A DNA stretch of 64,000 nt from Acorus gramineus (taxonomy: Eukaryota; Streptophyta; Magnoliopsida; Acorales; Acoraceae), in NCBI GenBank assembly GCA_030737835.1, contig JAUJYN010000036.1:1054001-1118000 (forward strand), written 5' to 3'. A model generated the notes under the pieces. The model saw nothing but the letters and a program-made list of their open reading frames with translations. It ran no database searches and was not told where the DNA came from. Numbering within the stretch: position 1 is the first letter of the stretch; each line of letters starts with the position of its first letter. Below, piece by piece: positions 36,346 to 46,342 of this stretch. The translations under genes were made by a program, and so were the position numbers.

Positions 36346-36983
36346 GAATGGGAAATTGATGAACGATTGCAATATGTAACTTGTGTTAAATATAATAATG
36401 ATGACTTTATCAAACCCTTTATTTGTTTCAAGGATAAGATCACACCCAACTGTTACAATCAAAATGCTTTGGATGTTTTAACTAGATTGAGAATCCAAAT
36501 TCATGATGGTTGCAGCTTAGCTTTATAGATTGATTATAACATGTGGATAAAAGATTTTAGATGTTGAGAAACAAGACATATTTTATTGTAACTATTAAAA
36601 AAAACATTAAATAAGCAACTTGGATGTTTATCACAAGGTGTTGTAAAATAAATTTCTATTATGCAACAGTTAGGGCACGTTTGGATGTAGTAATTATTTG
36701 TATGTGTTTTTATGTACATGCAAATTTTACATTGCACTTGTAGGGAAACTTTTGCACACTGCTTGCACATGCTTGTACGTTTTTATGTTTTGTTATCATT
36801 TACATACATCTTCTTATTAATAGCCGTTTGTTTAAAATATGTGAAACTGTTTATATATATGTCAATTTATTATGTTAAAAGATAATATTAATATTATAAA
36901 TAGATCAAAAAAATTTCAAATGATTATCAAATATGTTATTTTCTTAAAACTGAAAAGATATATGAACAATATATTATATATAT
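36346..36983. other. AT-rich spacer without a gene
   Basis: It lies between two candidate transposons. No coding frame, repeat array or element end was recognised, apart from AT-rich low-complexity sequence at the right edge. Confidence 0.45.
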
Positions 36984-37470
36984 CAGTGCTGCTACCCAGG
37001 CCCCAAAAATTAGGCCCCATTGTTGAGCCCCAATAGGTGGCATAATCCTATTGGTCTAATGTTTGACTTTTTCTAACCACCAAAAGGCCAATTACACAAC
37101 TACCCTTATCATTAATATCCTCATTAAAATAGTAACCGAATCCCACAAATTGGGGCACCATTAATTCCTCTCCCCAAAGTAACCGAATTCCACAAATGGG
37201 GGCACCATTAATTCCTCTCCCCAATAAAATTTGAATGTTAGGGTTCCCAATTGGGCAAAGCCATATGAATGAAAAAAAAAGAAAAAAAATTAGGCGATCA
37301 AGATTTCAATCCATCTGATTCTCTTCCCCAACAAACCGTTAACAATGGCGAATAAAAAAGGATAGATTTCTTCTGCCAATCGAAACTTAAATGTCATTTT
37401 GTATTTGTTTTTTTTTTTTTTTTGACAAAAAAAAAAAAACAGGTCATTTGTATCTGATAAAAAAGTCACA

Positions 37471-37735
37471 TTTTTTTTTTTTGCACTTCTTGCAAATGTG
37501 GAATCCAATCAAGAAACTGTCTCAGTTGTGAAATTTTTCCTTCCGTGCATCTGAATTTCTTCCGTTAATACTGTGTATCTGAAATTCGGCAGTGTATCTA
37601 GATTAATTTTTTGCACTTCTTGCAAATGTGAAATCCAATCAAGAAACTGTCTCAGTTGTTGAATTTTCCCTTCTGTGCATCTGAATTTCTTCTGTTAATA
37701 CTGTGTATCTGAAATTCGACAGTGTATCTTGATTT
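37471..37735. repeat. 131-bp tandem duplication
   Basis: Two adjacent copies (about 37471-37604 and 37605-37735) share TTTTTTGCACTTCTTGCAAA, the 'caatcaagaaactgtctcag' block and 'actgtgtatctgaaattcg', with several single-base differences. Confidence 0.85.
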
Positions 37736-38298
37736 GGGAAATCACAAATGTTTTATGTTTTCCTGTGCACACCATTCATATTCTGCTTCGAATGATGCAA
37801 TTAGCCTGTAATATCAGATACTTGTATCTGAAAATCATTTTAAGATACAGTGCTGTATCTTAAAACCAAACAAAAACCATGTGGATTTTGAATTACCAAA
37901 CATGTTAATTAGCAGTACATATATTTTAAAAAAAGTCCTTCAAGCCTTTATATATATATATATATATATGACAATTAAAAATTAAATATGAATCAGATAA
38001 ACTTTAATCAATTCCATGGAGAAATAAAATGTCAAACTTCAAATTGTGCTTGAAACAGGTTTTAAGATACACATTTCACATTCAGACACACCTCAATAGT
38101 TATTATCTACTATGCTGGAGAAGCAGCCAATTATATTTGATTCATTTTTTGAGTTAAGGTATACCTAATAAAAAGTCTCACATACACATCACAATAGACA
38201 TACATTCCACATACAATTTGACATTGATTTGCATTTCACATAGATGTCTAATACAAATTTCAGATACACCATCAAATTCAGATACATCTATCACTGTA

Positions 38299-38448
38299 TC
38301 AAATACAATGTTATCTCGTCCACATTTTGCTGATCAGCCAAATCAATCACTTCCTTTGGTAAACTGGTTTCCATTTCACATGAATCGTAGATGTCTTCCA
38401 AATAATTTGATTCTTCAAATGTGTCATCCATATAATCCTCCTCACTGC
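38299..38448 (-). pseudogene. Acidic exon-like segment, copy 1 of 3
   Basis: On the minus strand a good 3' splice site (TTTTTCAACAG at 38459-38449) opens a frame beginning SEEDYMDDTFEESNYLEDI. It is rich in Asp and Glu and runs about 50 codons to a TGA near 38299. A second open frame follows after a shift (towards 38230). Truncated copies with the same splice site lie at 38857-38760 and 39266-39168. I do not recognise the protein. An acidic N-terminal part of a Mutator-type transposase or FAR1-like protein is possible, but no zinc-finger or DDE motif is seen. Confidence 0.4.
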
Positions 38449-39498
38449 CTGTTGAAAAATAGAAAAGAAGTCACATGTTATAAAATTAAAATTAAGATAC
38501 AGTGCTGTATCTTAAAACCAATACATACCATATGAATTTTGAATTATCGGACATGTTATTTAGCAGTACATATTTTCAAATAAAGTCCTTCAAACCTTTA
38601 TATGTATATACGTATATGACAATTAGCAATTAAATATTGATCAAGTACACATTAATCAATTCCATAGAAATAAAATGTCAAAAATTCATTTTAAGATACA
38701 GTGCTGTATCTTAAAACCAAACAAAAACCATGTGGATTTTGAATTACCAAACATGTTAATTCCTTTGGTAAACTGGTTTCCATTTCACATGAATCGTAGA
38801 TGTCTTCCAAATAATTTGATTATTCAAATGTGTCATCCATATAATCCTCCTCACTGCCTGTTGAAAAATAGAAAAGAAGTCACATGTTATAAAATTAAAA
38901 TTAAGATACAGTGCTGTATCTTAAAACCAATACAAACCATATGGATTTTGAATTACCGGACATGTTATTTAGCAGTACATATTTTCAAATAAAGTCCTTC
39001 AAACCTTTATATGTATATACGTATATGACAATTAGCAATTAAATATTGATCAAGTACACATTAATCAATTCCATAGAAATAAAATGTCAAAAATTCATTT
39101 TAAGATACAGTGCTGTATCTTAAAACCAAACAAAAACCATGTGGATTTTGAATTACCAAACATGTTAATTCCTTTGGTAAACTGGTTTCCATTTCACATG
39201 AATCGTAGATGTCTTCCAAATAATTTGATTCTTCAAATGTGTCATCCATATAATCCTCCTCACTGCCTGTTGAAAAATAGAAAAGAAGTCACATGTTATA
39301 AAATTAAAATTAAGATACAGTGCTGTATCTTAAAACCAATACAAACCATATGGATTTTGAATTATCGGACATGTTATTTAGCAATACATATTTTCAAATA
39401 AAGTCCTTCAAACCTTTATATGTATATACGTATATGACAATTAGCAATTAAATATTGATCAAGTACACATTAATCAATTCCATAGAAACAAAATGTCA
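38345..39498. repeat. 409-bp tandem array carrying an exon and palindromes
   Basis: Equivalent splice-like boundaries lie at 38448/38449, 38857/38858 and 39266/39267, exactly 409 bp apart. Copies differ at only a few bases, so the array is recent compared with the surrounding decay. Each full unit carries one exon-like segment and two copies of the AAGATACAG-TG-CTGTATCTT palindrome. Confidence 0.92.
38494..38513. repeat. 20-nt palindrome AAGATACAG-TG-CTGTATCTT (one of seven)
   Basis: A 9-bp perfect inverted repeat with a 2-nt spacer. Copies lie at 37842-37861, 38494-38513, 38693-38712, 38903-38922, 39102-39121, 39312-39331 and 39511-39530. Related palindromes sit at about 37816-37831 (CAGATACTTGTATCTG) and 39741-39756 (AGATACACGTGTATCT). 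Confidence 0.92.
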
Positions 39499-40054
39499 AA
39501 AATTCATTTTAAGATACAGTGCTGTATCTTAAAACCAAACAAAAACCATGTGGATTTTGAATTACCAAACAAGTTAATTAGCAATACATATACTTTAAAA
39601 AAAGTCTTTGAAGCCTTTATATATATATATATATATATATATGTATGACAATTAGCAATTAAATATGAATCAGATAAACATTAATCAATTCCATGGAGAA
39701 ATAAAATGTTAAACTTCAAATTATGCTTGAAAATAAAATCAAGATACACGTGTATCTGGAAATGAACCGTGCAATTCAAATAACCTCCACAGATCCAACT
39801 GAAAAAAAAAAATTGATTTCGATGTTTGTTTTCACTTCCACCATTAAATCTAGATCTAAAATAAATGTAAAAACAGTTAAAAAATCAGATCAATGTGAAT
39901 TATTCAGATCTAAAACAGTCTAACATGAATGGATCGCCATTGTTTCCACCACAACCGTGTAAAAATCTTAGTCTCAACCGATCAAAATAAAAAAAAAATT
40001 ACGATGCTTGTTTTTATTTTCACAAATAAAACTGGATCTAAAAAGTCTAAATCG

Positions 40055-40255
40055 TCAATTTTTGGGGGTTCCGATTGACCTAACCTGAATGTTTGCACCA
40101 CAAACAGATCGCACAAAAACAAAGACGAGTTTCCTTTTTGTCTTCTCTTCTCCGCCGATCATATATGAATTTGATGTTTGATTTTTGTTTTCGTTACGAG
40201 AGAACAATCGGAAAAATAAAAAAACTCGTTGTGAGAGAGAAGAAGTGATTTCCAA
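40055..40255 (-). pseudogene. Candidate first exon inside the Mutator-like element
   Basis: A 66-codon frame starts with ATG at 40255, just inside the right inverted repeat, and is rich in Lys, Arg and Phe. TTTTTAG lies after its stop (near 40037). The position fits a transposase or captured-gene 5' exon reading inward, but no family motif is present. Confidence 0.22.
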
Positions 40256-40415
40256 ATCGTAACTAATCCCATAATTATCGGACCGGTTATGGAATCTTCA
40301 TTTATGGAAATCAATGAAGAGCTTGATTGTAGGGGGGGGGGTAATATAGAAAATTCACACTTGCCACCTCATAGGGCTTAGTATGGGGTCTACCAATTGG
40401 GGCCCAAGAATCATT

Positions 40416-40853
40416 ATTGTATATATATATAATAAATATTTAAATATTGCATATAGTAGATTGTTAATCTATATATAAGCCAATGTGGTTAACAAAAAAT
40501 GGTTCTAATATAATAGAATAGAATCATATAGATCAAGATTCGGGTTACCTCTTGATGTGTGCAATGGAAATGGGATCTCTTCCAGATGAATCAATGCTTC
40601 GCAGGTAATTGGAAATCACAAAATATGTTTGAATTTCTCACTTATTTTGACAACTCAAGAAACCCCCTTTTGTTTTCTTCTTGTGTCTTCATATTACAGT
40701 TAAGTTTGATCATCAATTGTGATCAACCCTCTTATAGAAATCAAAAGAAAGAGACAAAGGAGATGCTAATTGAATGGGTGTATCCGTTCCCAAATAACTG
40801 TCAAATCGCATTTCACTTACATAATGGGCCAAGCAGGTCCGCCATCACAAGTG
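40416..40853 (+). other. Spacer with a possible spliced 3' end of a plant gene
   Basis: A frame of about 50 bases (40553-40604) encodes a short piece ending in AMEMGSLPDESMLR and stops exactly at a GTAATT donor (40605). A 95-bp intron-like stretch ends with TTACAG (40699), and joining gives an immediate TAA (40701-40703). This looks like the last coding residues of a host gene, but no upstream exon was identified to the left, where the Mutator-like element lies. The spacer ends in the target site ACAAG (40849-40853) of Tek-3. Confidence 0.25.
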
Positions 40854-42627
40854 TTATATATGTGTCACTTTTAGCCTTCTGGTCACCTTTGGGACATTTC
40901 TTGTAGTTTTTCAACTATTTCTTTTTTTCGATCGGAACCGCTAAAATTTTAAACTTTTAGCTATCATCATGAGCTTGAGAACTCCGATTGAAAATCTAAC
41001 TGCACATTATGTGTCCTGGTGCCATTTCAAACCACTCACGAAAATTTCATCGAATTCCGGTAATGTTTCAGAATTTGGCAGTTCCAAATCGTATCCGGGT
41101 TTTGACCGAGTGGGAATGTCAAAGGGGGGACTTGACCAAGTCAAAGAAGACTTGGACCAAGTCAAATTGACCATTGACTTGGTCAAATGGTTTTGTTTTT
41201 TTGTGTGGTTGGGTTGACTCAAGTCAATCCCCACAAAACCTAATTGTTCCAAGTGTGTGAGTGTGTGTCACTAGTCTTGGGCGTCCACCCTTCTTTCCTC
41301 TTCTCTTCATCTCTCTCTCTCACTCACAAATCCATCACTCCCTCTTCTTATTTGCTTCCATTAGAGCTAGTAGAAGAAGAAGAAGAAGAAAACCCTAGAA
41401 GGGAAAAAGAGAGGTAAGGGTGTGATCTATCTTTGTATGGTTTTTGTTTTGATTTCCCCTTTCTTTACCTCCCTCTCATGGCTTCCCCTCCCCCCTGTTT
41501 CAGCCATTTTTAGGGCTGGAGAGTGGCTGAGGTGGTGGTGGTCTTGGTGGTGGCGGTTGTGGTGGTTTGGTGCGCGAAGGGCACCCGAGCTTTCCCCCTT
41601 GTTCTTCCTCTCCTTGGGTAAGTCTTCCTCCTCCCCTAGCTTGGTTAGATGTTTGATTAGGGGGTTTAAATGGTTATGCATGCTATGCATGGGTGTTAGG
41701 GGGTGTGGGTGGGCTGAGGAGGGGGTGGAAGGGGCTCGGGCGCACGCGCGGAGCCATCCGTGTTTGTGCGCGCGCGTCTGCGCTCGCAGTCGCGCGCCAG
41801 ACGCGAAGTCGGCCGCTGACGCGCGGGCGTGCGCGCGGGGTGCTGCGCTAGCGCGCAGTGCGCGCGGGTCGCACTGGGCTGGACGGGCGGTGCGCGCCGG
41901 CGCGCGCGAGCGTGCGCACGCGCGCGGCAGTGTGTTTGGGAGCGCGGGCAGGGGCGCGGCAGTGCGCCATGGGCGCAGGGGTGCGTGCGGGCGCGTGTGG
42001 GGGGCCATGTGTATGGCTGCCCGAGGGTTCGGGAGGGTGTCGGGGCACTCGGACTCGCGTGCGTACGCACGTGCTCGCATGCGTGCGGGTCCGTATGCAT
42101 GCTTGTCTGAGTATTGGGTATTTCTAGTAAATTTCTTATGTATTTGTGTAGTTTACTCACCATATTGAATGCCCATGTCTTGCAGATCTTGACGGACGGT
42201 CACGCTGTTATATATGTGTCACTTTTTGGCCTGCTGGTAACCATTGGAGCATTTTGGACAGTTTTTGAGTTTTTTCGTTTTTCGATCGAAACCGTAAAAT
42301 TTTGGACTGTTAGCTATCGTCCTGTGTTTGAGGACTCCGATTGAAAATCTAATTGCATATTATGTGTCCTGGTGCCATTCTAAGCCACTCATGAAAATTT
42401 TATCGAATTCCGGTAATGTTTCTGAAATTTCGCAGTTCCGGGGCGTATCCGGGTTTTGACTGAGCGAGAAGTCATTGGGAGAGTTGACTCGGTCAAAGTG
42501 GGCCCATGACTTGGTCAACCCTTTTTGTTTTTTTGTGTGGTTAGGTTGACCCAAGTCAAATCCCACTTAAACCTTCTCTTAGCCCTAATTAATCCTTGTT
42601 TAACCCTAATTTAAGTGAGTGTTGACT

Positions 42628-42636
42628 TATTTAAAG
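42628..42636 (+). promoter_or_regulatory. TATA-like box of the Tek-4 5' LTR
   Basis: TATTTAAAG, repeated at 51578-51586 in the 3' LTR. It lies about 25-35 bp upstream of the conserved CTATTCATCATC motif, the likely transcription start region, since the same motif follows a TATA-like box in Tek-1 (14990-14981). Confidence 0.55.
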
Positions 42637-42669
42637 TGAAAGCTAAAAGGTTCCTCACTATTCATCATC

Positions 42670-43543
42670 GGGCGCGTCTATCCCCACCCATCGTTTTTCT
42701 TACCCCACCAATCAAAAAAAAAAAAATGGTGTTTGGCTGTTCCCACCAATCCAGATCGACCGAAATTGATCGTCATTTCAGATTTTAGACGACCGGACTT
42801 GGTCGCCATTTCAGGTTTTGGGCGACAGTAATTGGTCGCAATTTTAGGCTTTGGGCGACTGTAATTGGTCGAACAGGGTTCAAAATTATATCTACCTATT
42901 TTTTTGTAAACAAATAAATTTTTGGGTTTATCCATCATATTCTACTTCTATTCTTTGATCCAAACAACAGCTAAGGGGCCGAAAAAAATGTAAGTAAGTA
43001 TACTTTCAATTAATTCAAATTTTTATAAAAAAATATCTTATTAGACAAATATATATCATTTTTAAGCTTCGTGTGAATTCGTAGTTAAGAGGATTCTTGG
43101 TTTGAAAACAAAAAAACATATCAGTTGATCCAAACACATTATATATTTGGCTTTTGAAAATTAGTCCGTCACTTATGTAAAAAAAATTGTTCTTATATTC
43201 TACATTTAAGAATAATAACTGATTCTCCTTACATTACAACTCAGACTTGAAGTGGTATGAAGGATTCAAGGAAGATATACGTCATGGGATTATGTTTCCA
43301 AGAAAAATAATTATAAACTTTATTACAAATCCTGTTCGACCAAGTTCGGTCGTCCGAAACCTGAAATGACGACCAAGTCCGGTCGCCCAAAATCTGAAAT
43401 GGCGACCAAGTCCGGTCGTCCAAAACCTGAAGTGGCGACCAAATCTGGTCGACCTGGCCGGATCGGTGGGAAAAGATAAAACACCGATTTTGTTTTTCGA
43501 TTGGTGGGGTAAGAAAAACCCTCGGTGGGGATAGCCGTGCCCT
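42670..43543. mobile_element. Mutator-like MITE with about 200-bp inverted repeats
   Basis: 874 bp, absent from the 3' LTR copy of the same site (51619). Both sides carry the 9-bp duplication TTCATCATC (42661-42669 and 43544-43552), the length typical of Mutator-like elements. Ends are GGGCGCGTCTATCCCC and, on the other strand, GGGCACGGCTATCCCC. The terminal repeats (about 42670-42876 and 43330-43543) contain tandem 33-bp units with GACC(A/G)..TTGGTCG motifs. No transposase is encoded, so it is non-autonomous. Confidence 0.93.
43330..43455. repeat. 33-bp sub-terminal tandem repeats of the MITE
   Basis: About four units, each with CGACCAAGTCCGGTCG or a variant followed by 'aaaacctgaaatgg'-type sequence. 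The matching left inverted repeat has fewer and more diverged units (42757-42870). Confidence 0.85.
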
Positions 43544-46227
43544 TCATCATCTTCTCCCTTGGAATTTCTCTCTCCCCACTCTCTCTTTTTCTTAGTTTTG
43601 AGCCACCTAGGGTGCTTGAAGCTTAAAACCCAAAACATAGAAAGGTTAGATCCGGTCCCGATCTACACCCCGGTGTTTTCGGATTCGAATTCCAAGGTGT
43701 TTAGCCCCTTCTCCCCCTCTCTTTTCTCCCCTGATTTGAGCCATTTCGAAGGCTAGGGAGGAGCTCGGCGGTGTAGGTCTTTGGAGAGGTGTTTCGGTGC
43801 CCGGAGAGCAACTGAACTTCCCTTCCTTCCCTTGGTAAGCACTTTTTCCTTTTTTTTTTTTTTGGCTTAGATGCTTGTTAGGAGGGTGGTTTTGGGGTTG
43901 GGTGGTGGTCGGCGGCTGTGGGTGGCTGTAGGTGGTGGTTGGGAGGTGGTTGGAGGCCATGGGTGGCCGGTGGGTGGTGGAAAGGAGCTCGGGCAGGGAG
44001 GTTGGCTGTCTCGGCCAGTAGGCAGCACAGGCAGGCGCAGCAGGCGTGCAGTGGCAGAGCGCGAGCACGCGGGCGTGCGCTCGGGCGGCGTGCTGGGCGC
44101 TGGGCGTGCTGGGTGTGCTGGGCGAGGGTGCTGGGCGTTGGGCGCTGAACACCGTGCAGGAGCATGCACGCGGGGCGCTGGGCAAGGGCGCAGGCGTGCG
44201 CGCGGTGAGGAGAGCAGTGGGTGCGAGCGGGCGGGTGCGCGTGCGGGGCGCTGCGCTGGGGCACAGTGCGCACGGGTGCACCCGGGGCTTGGCGAGCGGC
44301 TGGTGGAAGGATGATGCGCGTGGTGGTGCGCGCGGAGTGCGCGCGGGGGTAGGCGCGGGGCGCGGGCCGTGCGGGTGTGCGCGCGGGTTGCTGCGCTGGG
44401 GCGCAGCGAGCGCGCGGTGCACCCGGGGTGATCCGGCAGGGAGTCCGGGCGTGCAGGCTGGGCTCGGCAGTGCACCTGGGCGCGCGGGCCGGGGCTCGGC
44501 TGTGCGCCCGGGGCGGGTGGCCGTGCGAGCGGCTGCCCGGGGAGTTCGGGAGTGAGCCGGGGTGCTCGGGCTCGCGTGCGTACGGGCCGTATGCACGTTC
44601 GCCCGAGTGTTGTGTATTTTTAGAGTATTTTTGTTGTATTTGTGGATTTTACTCACTAAGTTGATAACCTGTCTTGCAGATCTTGACGGACGGTCGCGCA
44701 ATGACCCGACTTCAGGTGAGTGAGACAATCCGACCCAGTTGGGAGGCGCTATACGCACTTGGGCGTATACCGTCCTCCCCTAGGGCACCATAGATTAATA
44801 TTAACCTGTTTAATATGTAATCCATGCAGCATGATTGATATGTAGTATGCATGCTACCCTAGACTGAGTATGTTAGGGACTTGCACCCTTAGGTTGTGTA
44901 AGAGCCATGCATCTTGTCACCTTGTTATCATGCTAGGAAAGCCTCGGCCTTTGTATGCTCCTATTAGTTTAATTTGTTAAATTAAATGCAACTGGTAATA
45001 TTATTGCATGCCTTAGGGAATATTAAGGGGCCTTGCGAGGTCAACATTGAGACCCGGGCTAGGGTGCTCCGTGTTCCTTGTTTGGTTGTCGGGACGTCCT
45101 ATATCGGGACCTCATGGTGCCCTCCCAAGGTTTCTTTTCCCGTCTATATTAATGCATGTTCCCCGCATCTTGGTTATGCGCCCTGGAGGAATTCGGATGA
45201 ATTCAAGACACTAGAGTTGTAGAGATGTGTTGTCAGCAGATCCGAGTGGATCATATGCGTGTGGGTAGGCTGTTTCTCTCCCCTTCGTTGGATCCGTGTA
45301 GGGACTCCTCAGCATAGACAGACTATCCTGACAGAGGGCTCCCATCAGTAGGCACCTCCTGATCTTGGACTCGGACTGTGCCGAATGTGGGAGTAGACCA
45401 GGCACTAGCAGGCTATCCTGACAGAGGGCTCCCATCAGTAGGCACCTCCTGATCTTGGACTCGGACTGTGCTGAATGTGGGAGTAGACCAGGTAAGCTAC
45501 GGTGTGGAGGAGAGGCTATCGGTGGACCAAGGACGATTAACAGCCTAGTCAGTCCCAATATTCTTTGTCACCTGTTGAGGGGTGAGGGTGAGGGTGAGGG
45601 TGTATGGATGTGTATGGATGTGTATGGATGATTATAAGTCCCAATATCCTATGTCACCTATTGAGGGGTGAGGGTGAGGGTATGGTGGTTCGGCGATGTA
45701 CGAACCACTGGATTTATGTTGTTATGCCACTTTGAGGCTAGTTGTTATTAATTGTGGTTAATATATCTGTGATGCATGGGTTGTGCTGTTCACTGAGCGT
45801 GTGGCTCACCCCTCGCATAATATTTTTTCCAGTGATTACTGAGGAGGACTTGAAGGAGGAGCTCCCTGAGCGACTGCACCAGTAGCGGAGTAGCGCTACG
45901 TCCCGCGAGTTTCTGAGGCCATCAGCATCCTTCCTTTTCTGTATGTATATATTTCTGTGCTTGGGCACCCAGTTTGGATTATATTTGGATGTATGTGTGT
46001 ATATTGGCTCTCACAGGACATTTGATTTGTATCGAGTCTGTAGTATGTTTTTGGATTACAGACTCAGTCTTTTAGCTTCCGCTTTGTGTATATATTATGT
46101 CAGCCTGCTTTGTATCTGTGTTGTCTTTATAGTGTTGTATGAGTATTGATTGAACTCCTGTTTTTACTGATATCATATATACACTTGCCGCGACCCGGGG
46201 ACGGCCGCCCTGGGGCGTGACAAAAGT

Positions 46228-46239
46228 TGGTATCAGAGC
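46228..46239 (+). other. Tek-4 primer-binding site (initiator tRNA-Met)
   Basis: TGGTATCAGAGC, 5 nt after the 5' LTR. Confidence 0.93.
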
Positions 46240-46342
46240 CTGGTCCTGTCAGAGCCAATTGTCTTCTTTTTCGTAGAGATGAGTCCTAGGATTTCTATAT
46301 GAGTATTCTGATCCTAGTGTCTGGTTTTCTTAGGTTGCTGAT

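Larger units (their letters stand above)
36984..40415. mobile_element. Candidate Mutator-like element with degenerate inverted ends and captured or remnant exons
   Basis: The left terminus (about 36984-37041) contains GCTACCCAGGCCCC, then 'gagccccaataggtggca'. The right terminus on the minus strand (about 40415-40362) contains TTGGGCCCCAATTGG, then 'aagccctatgaggtggca'. The two match at roughly 70% over 50 bp. Target duplications fall in AT repeats and cannot be judged. Just inside the right end, the minus strand has a leader-like region and a frame opening at 40255 (66 codons). Further in are three copies of an acidic exon. It could be a remnant transposase gene or captured host sequence. 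Confidence 0.5.
42206..46222 (+). repeat. Tek-4 5' LTR, containing a MITE
   Basis: Starts TGTTATATATGTGTCAC and ends GGGGCGTGACA. TATA-like TATTTAAAG at 42628-42636, then the start-like CACTATTCATCATC split by the MITE. Donor CTTGGTAAG (GT at 43835), GC-rich tract (about 43985-44590), acceptor CTTGCAG (ending 44679), donor GTGAGT (44716), 115-bp module (about 45028-45143), duplicated 'gggctcccat' units (45325-45495), four-tract GGGTGA repeat (45577-45600), acceptor TTCCAG (ending 45832), hairpin (about 46034-46066). Confidence 0.92.

Noticed and set aside
35000..36400. Possible organellar or rRNA/tRNA gene in the AT-rich middle block
   Set aside because: No tRNA cloverleaf, conserved rRNA motif or plastid/mitochondrial gene was recognised.
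38675..39401. Two near-identical 105-codon plus-strand frames (38675-38992, 39084-39401)
   Set aside because: They are shadows of the 409-bp tandem array. The better coding signal, with a splice site, is on the other strand.
40969..41217. Identical 82-codon frame at 40969 and 60499
   Set aside because: It is the same U3 sequence in the two LTRs of Tek-3, upstream of the presumed start site; the repetition reflects LTR identity.
43646..44758. Long minus-strand open frame (370 codons), with counterparts at 51747-52841, 31709-32374 and plus-strand 7413-8737 and 13527-14341
   Set aside because: These run antisense through the GC-rich LTR tract. Composition is almost only Ala, Pro, Arg, Ser and His in tandem patterns, several registers are open together, and lengths differ between the two LTRs of one element. 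High GC explains the lack of stops.
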